Assembly (NCBI GenBank): GCA_045599185.1 | Contig: JAZRVO010000015.1 | Location: forward strand, 147,214-211,213 | Source: UBA1240 sp045599185 | Lineage (GTDB): Bacteria; Spirochaetota; Spirochaetia; Treponematales; Treponemataceae | DNA length: 64,000 nucleotides | Reading direction: 5' to 3' | In this document: positions 1 to 8,913 of the stretch, piece after piece | Position numbering within the stretch: the first letter of the stretch is position 1 | Layout: each line of letters starts with the position of its first letter | Notes under the pieces: generated by a model | The model's database searches: none | What the model was told of the DNA's origin: nothing | The model's input: only the letters and a program-made list of their open reading frames with translations | Translations under genes and position numbers: made by a program

Positions 1-148
1 CAGCGGCGGCAACTACGCTTATGCAGCGGCACTGGCCTATCTTGAATCTTCGGATTTAAGTGCCCTTGAAATTGCAAAACGCAGCCTGAACATTGCAGGT
101 TCAATCTGTATTTATACCAACGGTAATGTTACCGCCGAGGAGCTTTAA
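1..148 (+). CDS. hslV: ATP-dependent protease proteolytic subunit HslV (C-terminal part)
   Basis: The window opens inside this gene, and the last 48 codons are visible (frame starting at base 2, stop TAA at 146-148). The readable tail contains SGGNYAYAAALAYLE, then SALEIAKRSLNIAG and ICIYTNGNVTAEEL. This is the typical C-terminal end of HslV, the threonine-protease dodecamer that pairs with the HslU unfoldase in the cytoplasm. The stop lies 2 bp before the hslU ATG, so the two genes are one translational unit. The N-terminal catalytic Thr lies outside the window. Confidence 0.93.
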   Translation, partial: SGGNYAYAAALAYLESSDLSALEIAKRSLNIAGSICIYTNGNVTAEEL

Positions 149-150
149 TT

Positions 151-1590
151 ATGGCAGCAGAAAAAACAGGCCTGGAAGAACTTACGCCAAGAGAAATCGT
201 TAACCGCCTTGATACTTACATCATTGGTCAGAACAAGGCAAAAAAAGCCGTTGCAATTGCTTTGCGCAACCGCACGCGCCGATTAAAGTTGCCGGAAGAA
301 ATCCGTGACGAAATTGCACCAAAAAACATTCTTATGATTGGCCCGACCGGTGTCGGCAAAACAGAAATTGCCCGCCGCCTTGCCAAACTGTGCAACGCAC
401 CATTTTTAAAAGTAGAAGCTACCAAATATACCGAAGTTGGCTATGTAGGCCGCGACGTAGAATCAATGATTCGCGACTTGATGGCAGTAAGTTATAACAT
501 GGTAAAAGCCGAAATGCAGGAACAGATGAAAGTTTCGGCAGAAAGTCAGGTTGAAGAAAAACTGCTTGACCTGCTTTTGCCGGGCAGCGGCAAAAAGAAA
601 GCTGAAAATGAAGGTACAAACATTTTCGGCCAGCTTCCTGCTTTTACCGATGTAAGCGGTGTTGCAGCAGGGCAGGGCGAAAACAGCGGTGAAACCGGAA
701 ACATGGATTCAACCCGCGAAAAATTCCGCCAGATGCTGCGCGAAGGCAAGCTTGAAGAACGCGAAGTTGAAGTAAGCGTAAGCCGCAAGGCAAACGTGCC
801 AACCATGGAAATTTTTGCCGGCGGCAATATTGAAGACCTTGAAGCCACAATGCAGAATTTTTCTTCACTGTTAAGCGGCAACCGCAGCAAAAAGAAAATG
901 GTTACCATTAAAGAAGCACGCGAAATCATCACGGCCGAACAGCTGGACAAAATGATTGACCCGGATAAAGTTTGTGACGAAGCTAAAAGCCGCGTTGAAC
1001 AGATGGGTATTATTTTTATTGATGAAATTGACAAAATTGCCGTTCGCGGCGACCGCGGTTCTGGTCAGGATGTTTCACGCGAAGGCGTTCAGCGCGACAT
1101 TCTGCCAATTGTTGAAGGTTCAAACGTTAACACCAAATATGGCGTAATTGACACAACACACATTCTGTTCATTGCTGCCGGTGCTTTCAGCCTTTCAAAA
1201 CCAAGCGACCTCATTCCCGAATTGCAGGGTCGATTTCCGCTGCGCGTGGAACTGGAATCCCTTAATGCGGAAGATTTCAAACGCATTCTGCTTGAACCGA
1301 AAAATGCGCTTATTCGCCAGTACCGGGAACTTTTGGCAACGGAAGGCGTAACGCTGGAATTCGGCGATGACGCAGTTGACAGAATGAGTTCGCTGGCGGA
1401 AGAGGTAAACTCGCGTATGGAAAACATTGGTGCAAGACGCCTTCACACAATCATGGAATCTTTGCTTGAAGAACTTTCCTTTGAAGCCGATGAACATGCT
1501 GGCGAAACCGTAAAAATTGATGCAGCCTATGTAGACGAACATCTGGCTGGCATTGTTAAGGATCAGGACTTGCAGAAATACATTTTGTAG
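151..1590 (+). CDS. hslU: ATP-dependent protease ATPase subunit HslU
   Basis: 479 residues; AAA+ unfoldase of the HslUV protease. Residues 64-71 are the Walker A motif GPTGVGKT, with the family-typical TPREIVNRLDTYIIGQ segment before it. The intermediate (I) domain spans roughly 115-260 and is Glu/Lys/Ser rich. Walker B is IIFIDEIDK near 287-295, followed by a sensor-containing small domain with ELQGRFPLRVEL and the C-terminal tail ending DLQKYIL, which in the family inserts into HslV. The ATG is 2 bp after the hslV stop. The gene is followed by 266 bp of intergenic DNA before the flagellar operon. T. pallidum is thought to lack hslUV, so its presence points to a larger-genome treponeme. Confidence 0.97.
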   Translation: MAAEKTGLEELTPREIVNRLDTYIIGQNKAKKAVAIALRNRTRRLKLPEEIRDEIAPKNILMIGPTGVGKTEIARRLAKLCNAPFLKVEATKYTEVGYVGRDVESMIRDLMAVSYNMVKAEMQEQMKVSAESQVEEKLLDLLLPGSGKKKAENEGTNIFGQLPAFTDVSGVAAGQGENSGETGNMDSTREKFRQMLREGKLEEREVEVSVSRKANVPTMEIFAGGNIEDLEATMQNFSSLLSGNRSKKKMVTIKEAREIITAEQLDKMIDPDKVCDEAKSRVEQMGIIFIDEIDKIAVRGDRGSGQDVSREGVQRDILPIVEGSNVNTKYGVIDTTHILFIAAGAFSLSKPSDLIPELQGRFPLRVELESLNAEDFKRILLEPKNALIRQYRELLATEGVTLEFGDDAVDRMSSLAEEVNSRMENIGARRLHTIMESLLEELSFEADEHAGETVKIDAAYVDEHLAGIVKDQDLQKYIL

Positions 1591-1614
1591 TTTTCTGTTT
1601 TGGGCTTTGCATTT

Positions 1615-1712
1615 TGCACTGCGCAGAAAGGGCAGAAATGCTTTTGCGCGGTGCAGGTAATGCCTGAAAAATTAAAAATGCAGGAAAGGCGGCAAGGTTT
1701 TCCGCTTTTTCT
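1615..1712 (+). terminator. Probable hslVU terminator region
   Basis: The spacer after hslU holds two hairpins. One is TGCACTGCGC (1615-1624) with GCGCGGTGCA (1646-1655), a 10-bp stem with one mismatch and a 21-nt loop. The second is GGCGG/CCGC followed by five T residues at about 1687-1710, which looks like the actual Rho-independent terminator. I see no gene in 1591-1856. Confidence 0.5.
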
Positions 1713-1807
1713 GCTTAAACGGCTGTTATAATTTCTAAAATCCGTAACAAAACCAAAAAAAATCTGTTTCTTTCTATTCATTCTCTAATTCCTTGTGTTA
1801 ATTTTAG

Positions 1808-1834
1808 TTAAGTCTGTTTTTTGAATGCCGACAA
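1808..1834 (+). promoter_or_regulatory. Sigma-28 (FliA)-type flagellar promoter
   Basis: TTAAGTCT (1808-1815), an 11-bp spacer and GCCGACAA (1827-1834) closely match the bacterial flagellar sigma-28 consensus TAAAGTTT-N11-GCCGATAA. The predicted start of transcription is near 1842, about 15 nt before the flgB ATG, with the Shine-Dalgarno-like TAGGTAGG in between. It would drive the flgB-to-fliJ operon. Confidence 0.72.
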
Positions 1835-1856
1835 TGTAGTTAGGTAGGTCAGAAAA

Positions 1857-2270
1857 ATGAACAGTTTTACACGAACAACAGATTTGCTTCACCGCGCAAT
1901 GGATGTAAGCACCCTGCGCTATCAGGTAACGGCTAACAATCTTGCCAATTCAGAAGTTCCAAATTACAAGCGTGTTGAAGTTAATTTTGAAAGCGAACTT
2001 AAACGTGCCCTTGATTCTGAAAAAAATGAACATGAATCATTTAAAATGCGCACAACAAACGAAAAACACATTCAGTCTGAAACACCGCGCGATTATCGTG
2101 ACGTACAGCCGCGGCGTGTACGCGATTATTTAACTACAACAAAAGCCAACGGCAACAACGTAGACGCTGAAACAGAAGCAATGAACGTTCTGAAAATTCA
2201 GCTTAACTACCAGTTGCTAACCCAGCTGCAAACTTTCGAGTTCAGTCAGGTTAAATCAGTTTTGAAATAG
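1857..2270 (+). CDS. flgB: Flagellar basal-body rod protein FlgB
   Basis: 137 residues, the usual FlgB length. The N-terminal rod motif DVSTLRYQVTANNLANSEVPNYKRVEVNFE is diagnostic, and the C-terminal stretch NVDAETEAMNVLKIQLNYQLL forms the second half of the coiled-coil rod fold. FlgB is the proximal rod subunit of the periplasmic flagellum. It is the first gene of the operon, 9 bp ahead of flgC, and is preceded by a sigma-28-type promoter. Confidence 0.96.
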   Translation: MNSFTRTTDLLHRAMDVSTLRYQVTANNLANSEVPNYKRVEVNFESELKRALDSEKNEHESFKMRTTNEKHIQSETPRDYRDVQPRRVRDYLTTTKANGNNVDAETEAMNVLKIQLNYQLLTQLQTFEFSQVKSVLK

Positions 2271-2279
2271 AGGTAAATT

Positions 2280-2735
2280 ATGGGTCTTTTTACAAGTATC
2301 AATATTGCAGCAACAGGAATGAGCGTTGAACGCTTGCGGACAGACGTTATTTCAGATAATATTGCAAATGCTTCAACAACTCGTACCCAGGACGGCGGTG
2401 CATTCAAGCGCAAGCGCGTTGTACTGGAACCTGTTTCCAAAGAATTGTCATGGCGCACGCCGTTCGTACCGGAAAACATGGATGCCGGCGCAGGTGACGG
2501 AGTAAGGGTTTCGGAAATTGTAAAAGACGATACCCCCGGCAGACTTGTTTACGATCCTCAGCATCCTGATGCAATCGTTTCCGGTCCTAATGCCGGCTAT
2601 GTTGAATATCCAAACGTAAATATCGTAAACGAAATGGTAGATTTAATTTCTGCTTCTCGTGCATACGAAGCAAACTCATCTGTTATTCAGGGCTCAAAGG
2701 AAATGTTCAGCAAAGCCCTTGAAATTGGGAGGTAA
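2280..2735 (+). CDS. flgC: Flagellar basal-body rod protein FlgC
   Basis: 151 residues. The N-terminus MGLFTSINIAATGMSVERLRTDVISDNIANASTT is the conserved rod-protein start. The C-terminus has VNIVNEMVDLISASRAYEAN, the flagellar rod/hook signature. FlgC is a proximal rod component. The start is supported by AGAGGTAAATT just upstream, and the stop lies 3 bp before fliE, whose ribosome binding site GGGAGG lies inside the flgC end. Confidence 0.97.
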   Translation: MGLFTSINIAATGMSVERLRTDVISDNIANASTTRTQDGGAFKRKRVVLEPVSKELSWRTPFVPENMDAGAGDGVRVSEIVKDDTPGRLVYDPQHPDAIVSGPNAGYVEYPNVNIVNEMVDLISASRAYEANSSVIQGSKEMFSKALEIGR

Positions 2736-2738
2736 TAG

Positions 2739-3086
2739 ATGATTACAAGCATGGGCACTTTGTCAATGATTCGCACTGATTCTGCACATCTGGGAACCAG
2801 CAGCTTGACTTCTATGATGTCTGGCAGCGTACAGAAAAGACAGGGCGAAAAAACTGAAAAGGCAAAAGGCACTTTTGAACAGTATTTTCTGGACGCTGTT
2901 AATTCGGTAAACGACAAGCAGATTTCAAGCGATGCAATTGCCCAGCAGCTTATCACTGACCCGGATTCGGTTGACGTGCATGACGTTACCATTGCAATGG
3001 CAAAAGCAAGCCTTAGTTTAAGCCTTGCGCAGACTGTTGTAGACCGGGTTATTAAAGACTGGAACGAAATTACCACAAACAGGTAA
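2739..3086 (+). CDS. fliE: Flagellar hook-basal body complex protein FliE
   Basis: 115 residues. The C-terminal half, with SSDAIAQQLITDPDSVDVHDVTIAMAKASLSLSLAQTVVDRVIKDWNEI, matches the FliE family, which joins the MS ring to the rod. The N-terminal third is Ser/Thr rich and poorly conserved, as usual. It sits in the canonical flgB-flgC-fliE order. A 170-bp gap follows before fliF. Confidence 0.94.
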   Translation: MITSMGTLSMIRTDSAHLGTSSLTSMMSGSVQKRQGEKTEKAKGTFEQYFLDAVNSVNDKQISSDAIAQQLITDPDSVDVHDVTIAMAKASLSLSLAQTVVDRVIKDWNEITTNR

Positions 3087-3163
3087 TTAAGTAAAAAAAA
3101 TTGAAGGTTTTCTTCAATAAAAGGTAATCAAATATTTAATAATGTGATATAATTAGTAGCTTT

Positions 3164-3195
3164 TCTAGCAAACCGGCTTTTTGCCGCCAGCTAGG
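3164..3195 (+). promoter_or_regulatory. Hairpin in the fliE-fliF spacer
   Basis: An imperfect palindrome with outer arms TCTAGC/GCTAGG and inner arms CGGC/GCCG around TTTTT lies about 60 nt upstream of fliF. A TATAAT box lies at 3148-3153 just before it, so it could be in the 5' leader of an internal fliF transcript. No good -35 box is visible, so the promoter is only tentative. Confidence 0.35.
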
Positions 3196-3256
3196 AAAAA
3201 TAATAAAAAAGCTTTCAAACAGAAAGTATGTATAGTTCGTTCACGGGAGGGGTGTG

Positions 3257-4963
3257 ATGAACGAATGGCTTAAAAAGCTGTCGGCACAGATTAAAGAATT
3301 GTGGTCTAAATGGACTGTTGTGCAAAAGGCCATTTTATTTGGAATTGTTCTTGTTATAATTGTAGGGCTTGTTTCGCTTTTGCGCGTTTCTTCAAGTCCG
3401 TCATCAGTTCCACTTATTAGCGGCGTAAACTTTACGGATGCAGAACGCGATACGATTATGATGCGTCTTGCAAAGGATAATGTTGATGCCAATGTAAACG
3501 CAGCAGGCGTTATTACCGTTAAGGATAAGGCAACTGCACAGCGCATGCGTTCCGTTTTGTGGAATGAAGGTTTGATACCTGACAGAACAGACCCTTGGGC
3601 ACTTTTTGACATGCAGAGCTGGCAGACAACGGACTTTGAACGCAATGTTGATTTGCGCCGTGCCGTTACCGATGCAATTAAAAAGCACATTGAATCTTTA
3701 GACGTTATTGACAATGCAAACGTTGTAATTACCATTCCGGAACGCCGTACCTTGGGTTCGCAGCAGGAAGACCCTACTGCAAGTATCGTTTTACGCCCGA
3801 AAGTAGGCATAAACCTCGCAGACAACCGTGACACAGTACGCGGCATTCAGTCTTTGGTAATGAAATGTATCAGCGGTTTAACGGCTGACAACGTTACGAT
3901 TTCAGATTCCAACGGTAACATCTTAAACGATTTCACCAACCAGCTGGCTGCTGACAACGTTAACATTACTGAACGCGAACAGGGCGTTATTAAAAAGCTG
4001 GAAGCTAAATACCGTGCAGACATTTTGAACCAGTTGCAGTCAATTTTTGGCGACGACCGTGTACGCGACCTGAACATTAAAATTGAAATGGATATGTCAA
4101 AACGGTTTGAAGAATCAACCGAACATACTCCAATCGTTATAAAAGCAGACAACCCGGACACCCCTTACGATGACAGTGAACTTGTAGAATCAATTACGAT
4201 TTCTTCCGAACAGGTTGACAAGGTATGGAAGGGTACAGGCTACAATCCTGAAGGTCCTGCCGGTGTTGAAGGACAGAATCCTCCTGTTTATTCAGACATG
4301 AGCAACCTTTACGGTGTTTCAGAAGAACACGGCGTTAAGAAGAATCAGGTTGTCAACGAAAAACATGTTTCTTCAGAAAAACGTCCTTCAATCGACAAGA
4401 TTTCAGTTTCTGCTGCAATTGATGGTAAATGGGTTATTAAATATAACGAAGACGGTACGCCTGTAGAAAATACAAACGGAACTCTTGAACGCGAATACAT
4501 TCCTGTAAGCGCACTTGATTTGGAAAGTGCTACAAGACTTGTTCAGAGTGCCGTTGGTTTCGACCGTTCACGCGGTGACACAGTTTCAATTGTAAACATC
4601 AGCTACGACCGTACTGCCCAGTTCCAGGAAGAAGACAGAGCTTACTTCCGCCAGAAACAGACGAGAACGACAGTATTCTACACCGTTACAGGTTTAGTAC
4701 TGCTGCTTGTAATCTTCATTCTTTACCGCTTGATAAGCCGCGAAATGGAACGCCGCCGCCGCCTGAAGGAAGAAGAACTTATGCGCAAGCACCAGATGGA
4801 ACGCGAAGCTGCGCTGCTTGCTGCTGAACAGGCTGGCATGGAAGTTTCAATGTCTGTTGAAGAACGCAGGCGTATGGAATTGCAGGAAACAGCCCTTACA
4901 CTTGCCAAGGAACACCCGGAAGATGTTGCCTTGCTTATCCGTACATGGATTATGGAAGAATAG
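3257..4963 (+). CDS. fliF: Flagellar M-ring protein FliF
   Basis: 568 residues. It has an N-terminal cytoplasmic segment, a transmembrane helix at about 25-45, ring-building motifs in the periplasmic region (including DFERNVDLRRAVTDAIKKHI and VVITIPERR) and a long Gly/Pro-rich variable loop. A second transmembrane helix follows at about 470-490, then a charged cytoplasmic tail that binds FliG. FliF forms the MS ring that anchors the motor and export gate. I chose ATG 3257 rather than GTG 3254 because GGGAGGGG at 3245-3252 is only properly spaced for the ATG. The stop is 3 bp before the next gene. Confidence 0.97.
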   Translation: MNEWLKKLSAQIKELWSKWTVVQKAILFGIVLVIIVGLVSLLRVSSSPSSVPLISGVNFTDAERDTIMMRLAKDNVDANVNAAGVITVKDKATAQRMRSVLWNEGLIPDRTDPWALFDMQSWQTTDFERNVDLRRAVTDAIKKHIESLDVIDNANVVITIPERRTLGSQQEDPTASIVLRPKVGINLADNRDTVRGIQSLVMKCISGLTADNVTISDSNGNILNDFTNQLAADNVNITEREQGVIKKLEAKYRADILNQLQSIFGDDRVRDLNIKIEMDMSKRFEESTEHTPIVIKADNPDTPYDDSELVESITISSEQVDKVWKGTGYNPEGPAGVEGQNPPVYSDMSNLYGVSEEHGVKKNQVVNEKHVSSEKRPSIDKISVSAAIDGKWVIKYNEDGTPVENTNGTLEREYIPVSALDLESATRLVQSAVGFDRSRGDTVSIVNISYDRTAQFQEEDRAYFRQKQTRTTVFYTVTGLVLLLVIFILYRLISREMERRRRLKEEELMRKHQMEREAALLAAEQAGMEVSMSVEERRRMELQETALTLAKEHPEDVALLIRTWIMEE

Positions 4964-4966
4964 TGT

Positions 4967-5362
4967 ATGCGCTCAGATGGTTTTATCAAACAGACATCTA
5001 GCCTTTCCGGTAGTGAAAAAGCCGCAATTCTTTTAGGCGAATTAGGCCTGTTCACTACCGAACATTTGATGCGGTATTTTACCGATGATGAAATAAAAAA
5101 GATAAATCGTGGTTTTGCCAGAATCGGCAGAAACCTTGATGCCAGCGTGGAAAACCTTGTTCTGGAAGAAGCCGTTGCTTTCGGAATTTCCAAAAAGCAT
5201 TTACCCCAAACGGCTTTGTTTACCGGACAGGGTTCTTTCAGCGATGGCAGCACTTATCAGAACGATTATTCTGCCGGGCAAGATGATGTTGATTACCAAA
5301 GTACCGGTGTTAATACAGACGATTTAGCCCAGGCGATTTCGCAGTGGTTAAGGGAGGAATAA
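4967..5362 (+). CDS. FliG N-domain-like small protein between fliF and fliG
   Basis: 131 residues, no predicted membrane segment. Residues about 10-75 resemble the FliG N-terminal domain: LSGSEKAAILLGELG aligns with LNGKQKAAIFLVSLG in the adjacent FliG, and RYFTDDEIKKINRGFARIG aligns with KHLREDEIETLTCEIARLD. The middle and C-terminal (torque-generating, EHPQ and charged-helix) FliG domains are missing, and the remainder is a Ser/Asp/Gln-rich tail ending in AISQWLREE. FliG-N is the domain that docks on the FliF C-terminus, so this protein could compete with or modulate FliG at the M ring (inference). It is packed 3 bp after fliF, and its stop abuts the fliG ATG. Confidence 0.7.
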   Translation: MRSDGFIKQTSSLSGSEKAAILLGELGLFTTEHLMRYFTDDEIKKINRGFARIGRNLDASVENLVLEEAVAFGISKKHLPQTALFTGQGSFSDGSTYQNDYSAGQDDVDYQSTGVNTDDLAQAISQWLREE

Positions 5363-6424
5363 ATGGCTAACCAGGCTAATGCAAATAGTTCAAAAGAAAG
5401 CTCGAAGAAAAAAGAGAAAAACTATAAAAATCTTAACGGTAAACAAAAGGCAGCTATTTTCTTAGTTTCGCTTGGTTCAGAAGTTTCTGCCGAAATTTTC
5501 AAGCACCTCCGTGAAGATGAAATTGAAACTTTAACCTGCGAAATTGCCCGTCTTGATTCAGTTGAAGCTGAGTTCAAGGATGCCGTTCTTGAAGAATTTC
5601 AGGAGCTGATGCAGGCACAGAACTTTATTACGTCTGGTGGTATTGATTACGCCCGTGAACTTTTGGAAAAATCCCTCGGTTCACAGAAAGCAATCGACAT
5701 TATCAACCGCCTTACAAGTTCCCTTCAGGTTCGTCCGTTCGACTTTATCCGCCGCACTGACCCTGCACATTTGCTGAACTTTATCCAGCAGGAACACCCC
5801 CAGACAATCGCCCTTATTCTGGCATACCTTGAACCTAACAAGGCTTCCATCATTTTGCAGAGCCTTCCTGAAGAAATTCAGAGTGACGTTGCCCGGCGTA
5901 TTGCAACCATGGACCGTACGTCGCCAGACGTTCTGCGTGAAGTTGAACGCGTTCTTGAAAAGAAACTTTCAAGCCTTTCTAGCGAAGACTACACGGCCGC
6001 CGGTGGTGTTGAATCAATCGTTGAAATCCTCAACCTTGTTGACCGTTCTTCTGAAAAAACCATTATCGAATCTTTGGAAGAAGAAGACCCGGACTTGGCA
6101 GAAGAAATCAAGAAACGCATGTTCGTATTCGAAGATATTGTTATGCTGGACGACCGTGCCATTCAGAAAGTTATGCGCGAAGTTGATACCCAGGAACTTG
6201 CCAAAGCCCTTAAATCGGTTGATACCGAAGTTCAGGACAAAATCTTCCGCAACATGTCTAAACGTGCTGCCCAGATGCTTAAGGAAGACATGGAATATAT
6301 GGGACCAGTCCGCTTGAAAGACGTTGAAGAATCACAGCAGAAAATCGTATCTACGATTCGCCGCCTTGAAGATTCTGGTGAAATTGTTATTGCACGTTCT
6401 GGTGAAGACGAACTTGTTGTATAG
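5363..6424 (+). CDS. fliG: Flagellar motor switch protein FliG
   Basis: 353 residues, full length for FliG. The N-domain has NGKQKAAIFLVSLGSEVSAEIFKHL. The middle domain has the EHPQ motif (QQEHPQTIALILAYL). The C-terminal torque domain has MFVFEDIVMLDDRAIQKVMREVD and NMSKRAAQMLKEDMEYMGPVRLKDVEESQQKIV. FliG is the rotor protein that contacts the stator and switches rotation direction. The ribosome binding site GGGAGGAATAA lies in the end of the preceding gene. Confidence 0.98.
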   Translation: MANQANANSSKESSKKKEKNYKNLNGKQKAAIFLVSLGSEVSAEIFKHLREDEIETLTCEIARLDSVEAEFKDAVLEEFQELMQAQNFITSGGIDYARELLEKSLGSQKAIDIINRLTSSLQVRPFDFIRRTDPAHLLNFIQQEHPQTIALILAYLEPNKASIILQSLPEEIQSDVARRIATMDRTSPDVLREVERVLEKKLSSLSSEDYTAAGGVESIVEILNLVDRSSEKTIIESLEEEDPDLAEEIKKRMFVFEDIVMLDDRAIQKVMREVDTQELAKALKSVDTEVQDKIFRNMSKRAAQMLKEDMEYMGPVRLKDVEESQQKIVSTIRRLEDSGEIVIARSGEDELVV

Positions 6425-6605
6425 CGGCAGGGTGCAAAATCTTATGCGGTTTTGCTTCCCGCCATCAGGTTTTCAAAGTTCAATTGAAGGAAAATTGAAA
6501 GCCTGCCAAAATTAAATATACGGTTTAATCAAACCATAAAAAGGTTGGGTCAGAATTTACGCATTAACGCGCCCTGCCCAACGTGTTGCTAGGAGAATTG
6601 CATAA
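6425..6605 (+). other. fliG-fliH spacer with inverted repeats
   Basis: 181 bp without a gene. It contains an imperfect palindrome GTTGGGTCAG/CTGCCCAAC (about 6545-6581) just upstream of the fliH ribosome binding site AGGAG, and a weaker pair TTCAA..TTGAA near 6475-6500. There is no clear promoter. The hairpin may separate expression of fliH onward from fliG (inference). Confidence 0.4.
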
Positions 6606-7538
6606 ATGGCAAAATCTGTTTTTCGGCCTAATGAATTTACCCCGGTTGCTGACAAAATTATGCTTAAGTTGTCGCACAGTTACGTTGAAGAAACCCCGGA
6701 AGTGGTTGAAGAAACCGAACCTGAATATCAGGGACCAACTGTAGAAGAACTTAAAGCCGAAGCCGATGAGTTTAAGGCAAATTGGGAAATTGAAAAAAAG
6801 CACATGCTTGATGAAGCAAAAGCCGAAGCTGACCGCATAATTAACGAAGCGGAACAGGCTGCTTTTGAAGAAGTTAAGCGTCAAACCGATCAGGGGCAGG
6901 TGCTTAAAAATCAGGCTGCGGCTGAAGCAGAAAAACTTTTGACCGAAGCAAAGGCTGAAGCAGAAGCAATTCTTACCGAAGCAAAGCAGAACCAGGAAAA
7001 CATTACAAACAATGCCTATAAAACCGGCTATGAAGAAGGTCACGAAGAAGGCTTTAAGGAAGGCAAGGCCGAAGCAGAACGTCTGGTAGACCGCCTGCAC
7101 CTGATGATTGAAAAAATCATGGACAAGCGTGAACAGATTTTAAGCGAAACCGAACAGCAGATTGTTGACCTTGTACTTTTGATGACCCGCAAGGTTGTTA
7201 AAGTTATTTCAGAAAACCAGCGCAACGTAGTTATGTCCAACATTGTTCATGCCTTGCGCAAGGTAAAAGGCCGCGGTGACGTTTTGATTCACGTAAACAT
7301 GGCAGAACTTGCCCTTACTTCTGAACATACAAAAGAATTCCTTTCTTCAGTTGAAAATGTTAAGAACATTACCATTGTTGAAGATTCTGCTGTTGATAAG
7401 GGCGGATGTATCATTGAAACCGACTTCGGTTCAATTGATGCACGCATTTCAAGCCAGTTAAGCGAACTTGAACAGAAAATTCTTGAAATTTCACCGGTTA
7501 AATCAAGCGTAAAACCAACCATTCCAACAGAAGGCTAG
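6606..7538 (+). CDS. fliH: Flagellar assembly protein FliH
   Basis: 310 residues. The N-terminal region is a long Ala/Glu/Lys-rich helical repeat (KAEAEA- and LTEAK-type motifs), typical of the FliH stalk. The C-terminal half, with ETEQQIVDLVLLMTRKVVK and CIIETDFGSIDARISSQLSEL, matches the FliH/HrpE/YscL ATPase-binding domain. FliH regulates the export ATPase FliI. It is followed 5 bp later by fliI. Confidence 0.92.
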   Translation: MAKSVFRPNEFTPVADKIMLKLSHSYVEETPEVVEETEPEYQGPTVEELKAEADEFKANWEIEKKHMLDEAKAEADRIINEAEQAAFEEVKRQTDQGQVLKNQAAAEAEKLLTEAKAEAEAILTEAKQNQENITNNAYKTGYEEGHEEGFKEGKAEAERLVDRLHLMIEKIMDKREQILSETEQQIVDLVLLMTRKVVKVISENQRNVVMSNIVHALRKVKGRGDVLIHVNMAELALTSEHTKEFLSSVENVKNITIVEDSAVDKGGCIIETDFGSIDARISSQLSELEQKILEISPVKSSVKPTIPTEG

Positions 7539-7543
7539 GGCTT

Positions 7544-8881
7544 ATGCCGACACTTTTTGACAAATACATCGAAAGTATTGAACAAACCGAAACTATTCTC
7601 TACAACGGAACTGTAACAAGGGTTCGTGGCATGCTGATAGAAAGCCACGGCCCTCAGTCCGTTATTGGCGAAATTTGTCATATCATCATTCCAAGTACAG
7701 GCGAATCAATTACCGCAGAAGTAATTGGATTGAACCAGACAACCGTACAGCTTATGGCTTTTGGCGAAACAAAAGGCATAGAAATTGGTGCAAAAGTTGT
7801 CGCATCGGGTTCAATCCTTAAGGTTGGTGTTGGCAAGCAGCTTTTGGGACGTGTCCTTGACTGCATGGGCAAGGCTGCCGACGGTAAAGCGGACATAATT
7901 CCTGAAAGTTTTTATCCTGCAATCGCAAGCCCGCCCGACCCGATGAGCCGCCGTTCAATTAAAAACCGTGTGGTAACCGGCGTTCGCGCCATCGATTCCC
8001 TTCTGGCTGTTGGTGACGGTCAGCGCCTTGGCATTTTTGCAGGTTCAGGCGTTGGTAAATCTACCCTTTTGGGCATGATTGCGCGCAACACAAGCGCCGA
8101 CGTTAACGTAATTGCCTTAATTGGTGAACGCGGCCGCGAAGTTATAGACTTTATTGAACGCGATTTGGGAGAAGAAGGCTTAAAGCATTCTGTTGTTGTT
8201 AGTGCAACTTCGGATCAGTCGCCGCTTTCTCGCATTCGCGGTGCGTACACGGCTACGGCAATTGCAGAATATTTCAGGGATCAGGGAAAAAGCGTAATGC
8301 TGATGTTTGATTCTGTAACGCGTTTTGCAAAAGCCCAGCGCGAAATTGGTCTTGCCATTGGTGAACCTCCAGCCCAGCGTGGTTATACGCCAAGCGTTTT
8401 TGAAACTTTGCCAAAACTGCTGGAAAGAACCGGCACGAACAAGGAAGGTTCGATAACAGGTTTTTATACCGTTCTTGTTGACGGCGACGACATGGATGAA
8501 CCGATTGCCGATACAGTCCGCGGTATTCTTGACGGGCACATTATTTTAAGCCGCAGTCTTGCACAGTCGCGGCATTATCCTGCAATTGATGTTCTGTCTT
8601 CAATCAGCCGTCTGGCAAACCGTGTAAGCGGTCCGCAAACCAAGCAGGCATGCGATTACGTGCGCCGCCTTATGGCAGTTTATGCTGAACAGGAAGACCT
8701 TATTACTGTTGGCGCGTACCAGAAAGGTTCAAACCCAAAGGTTGATGAAGCAATTGCCGTTCATGACGCAATAAACGAGTTTTTGGAACAGGAAGAACTT
8801 GAAAAAGTAACTATTGAAGATACAATGCGCAGGCTTGGTGAACTTGCCGGCATTGATATTCCAGAAAGTGAATATAAATAA
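7544..8881 (+). CDS. fliI: Flagellum-specific ATP synthase FliI
   Basis: 445 residues. The Walker A motif GSGVGKST lies near residues 168-175, the GERGREVIDFI segment follows, and Walker B is MLMFDSVTR near 252-260. GLAIGEPPAQRGYTPSVFETLP is the typical catalytic region of F-type-like export ATPases. FliI energises secretion of rod, hook and filament subunits at the cytoplasmic face of the basal body. The C-terminal domain is complete. Confidence 0.98.
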   Translation: MPTLFDKYIESIEQTETILYNGTVTRVRGMLIESHGPQSVIGEICHIIIPSTGESITAEVIGLNQTTVQLMAFGETKGIEIGAKVVASGSILKVGVGKQLLGRVLDCMGKAADGKADIIPESFYPAIASPPDPMSRRSIKNRVVTGVRAIDSLLAVGDGQRLGIFAGSGVGKSTLLGMIARNTSADVNVIALIGERGREVIDFIERDLGEEGLKHSVVVSATSDQSPLSRIRGAYTATAIAEYFRDQGKSVMLMFDSVTRFAKAQREIGLAIGEPPAQRGYTPSVFETLPKLLERTGTNKEGSITGFYTVLVDGDDMDEPIADTVRGILDGHIILSRSLAQSRHYPAIDVLSSISRLANRVSGPQTKQACDYVRRLMAVYAEQEDLITVGAYQKGSNPKVDEAIAVHDAINEFLEQEELEKVTIEDTMRRLGELAGIDIPESEYK

Positions 8882-8913
8882 ATGAGGCTGTAAAAAGTTT
8901 TTTCTTTCTGTTT

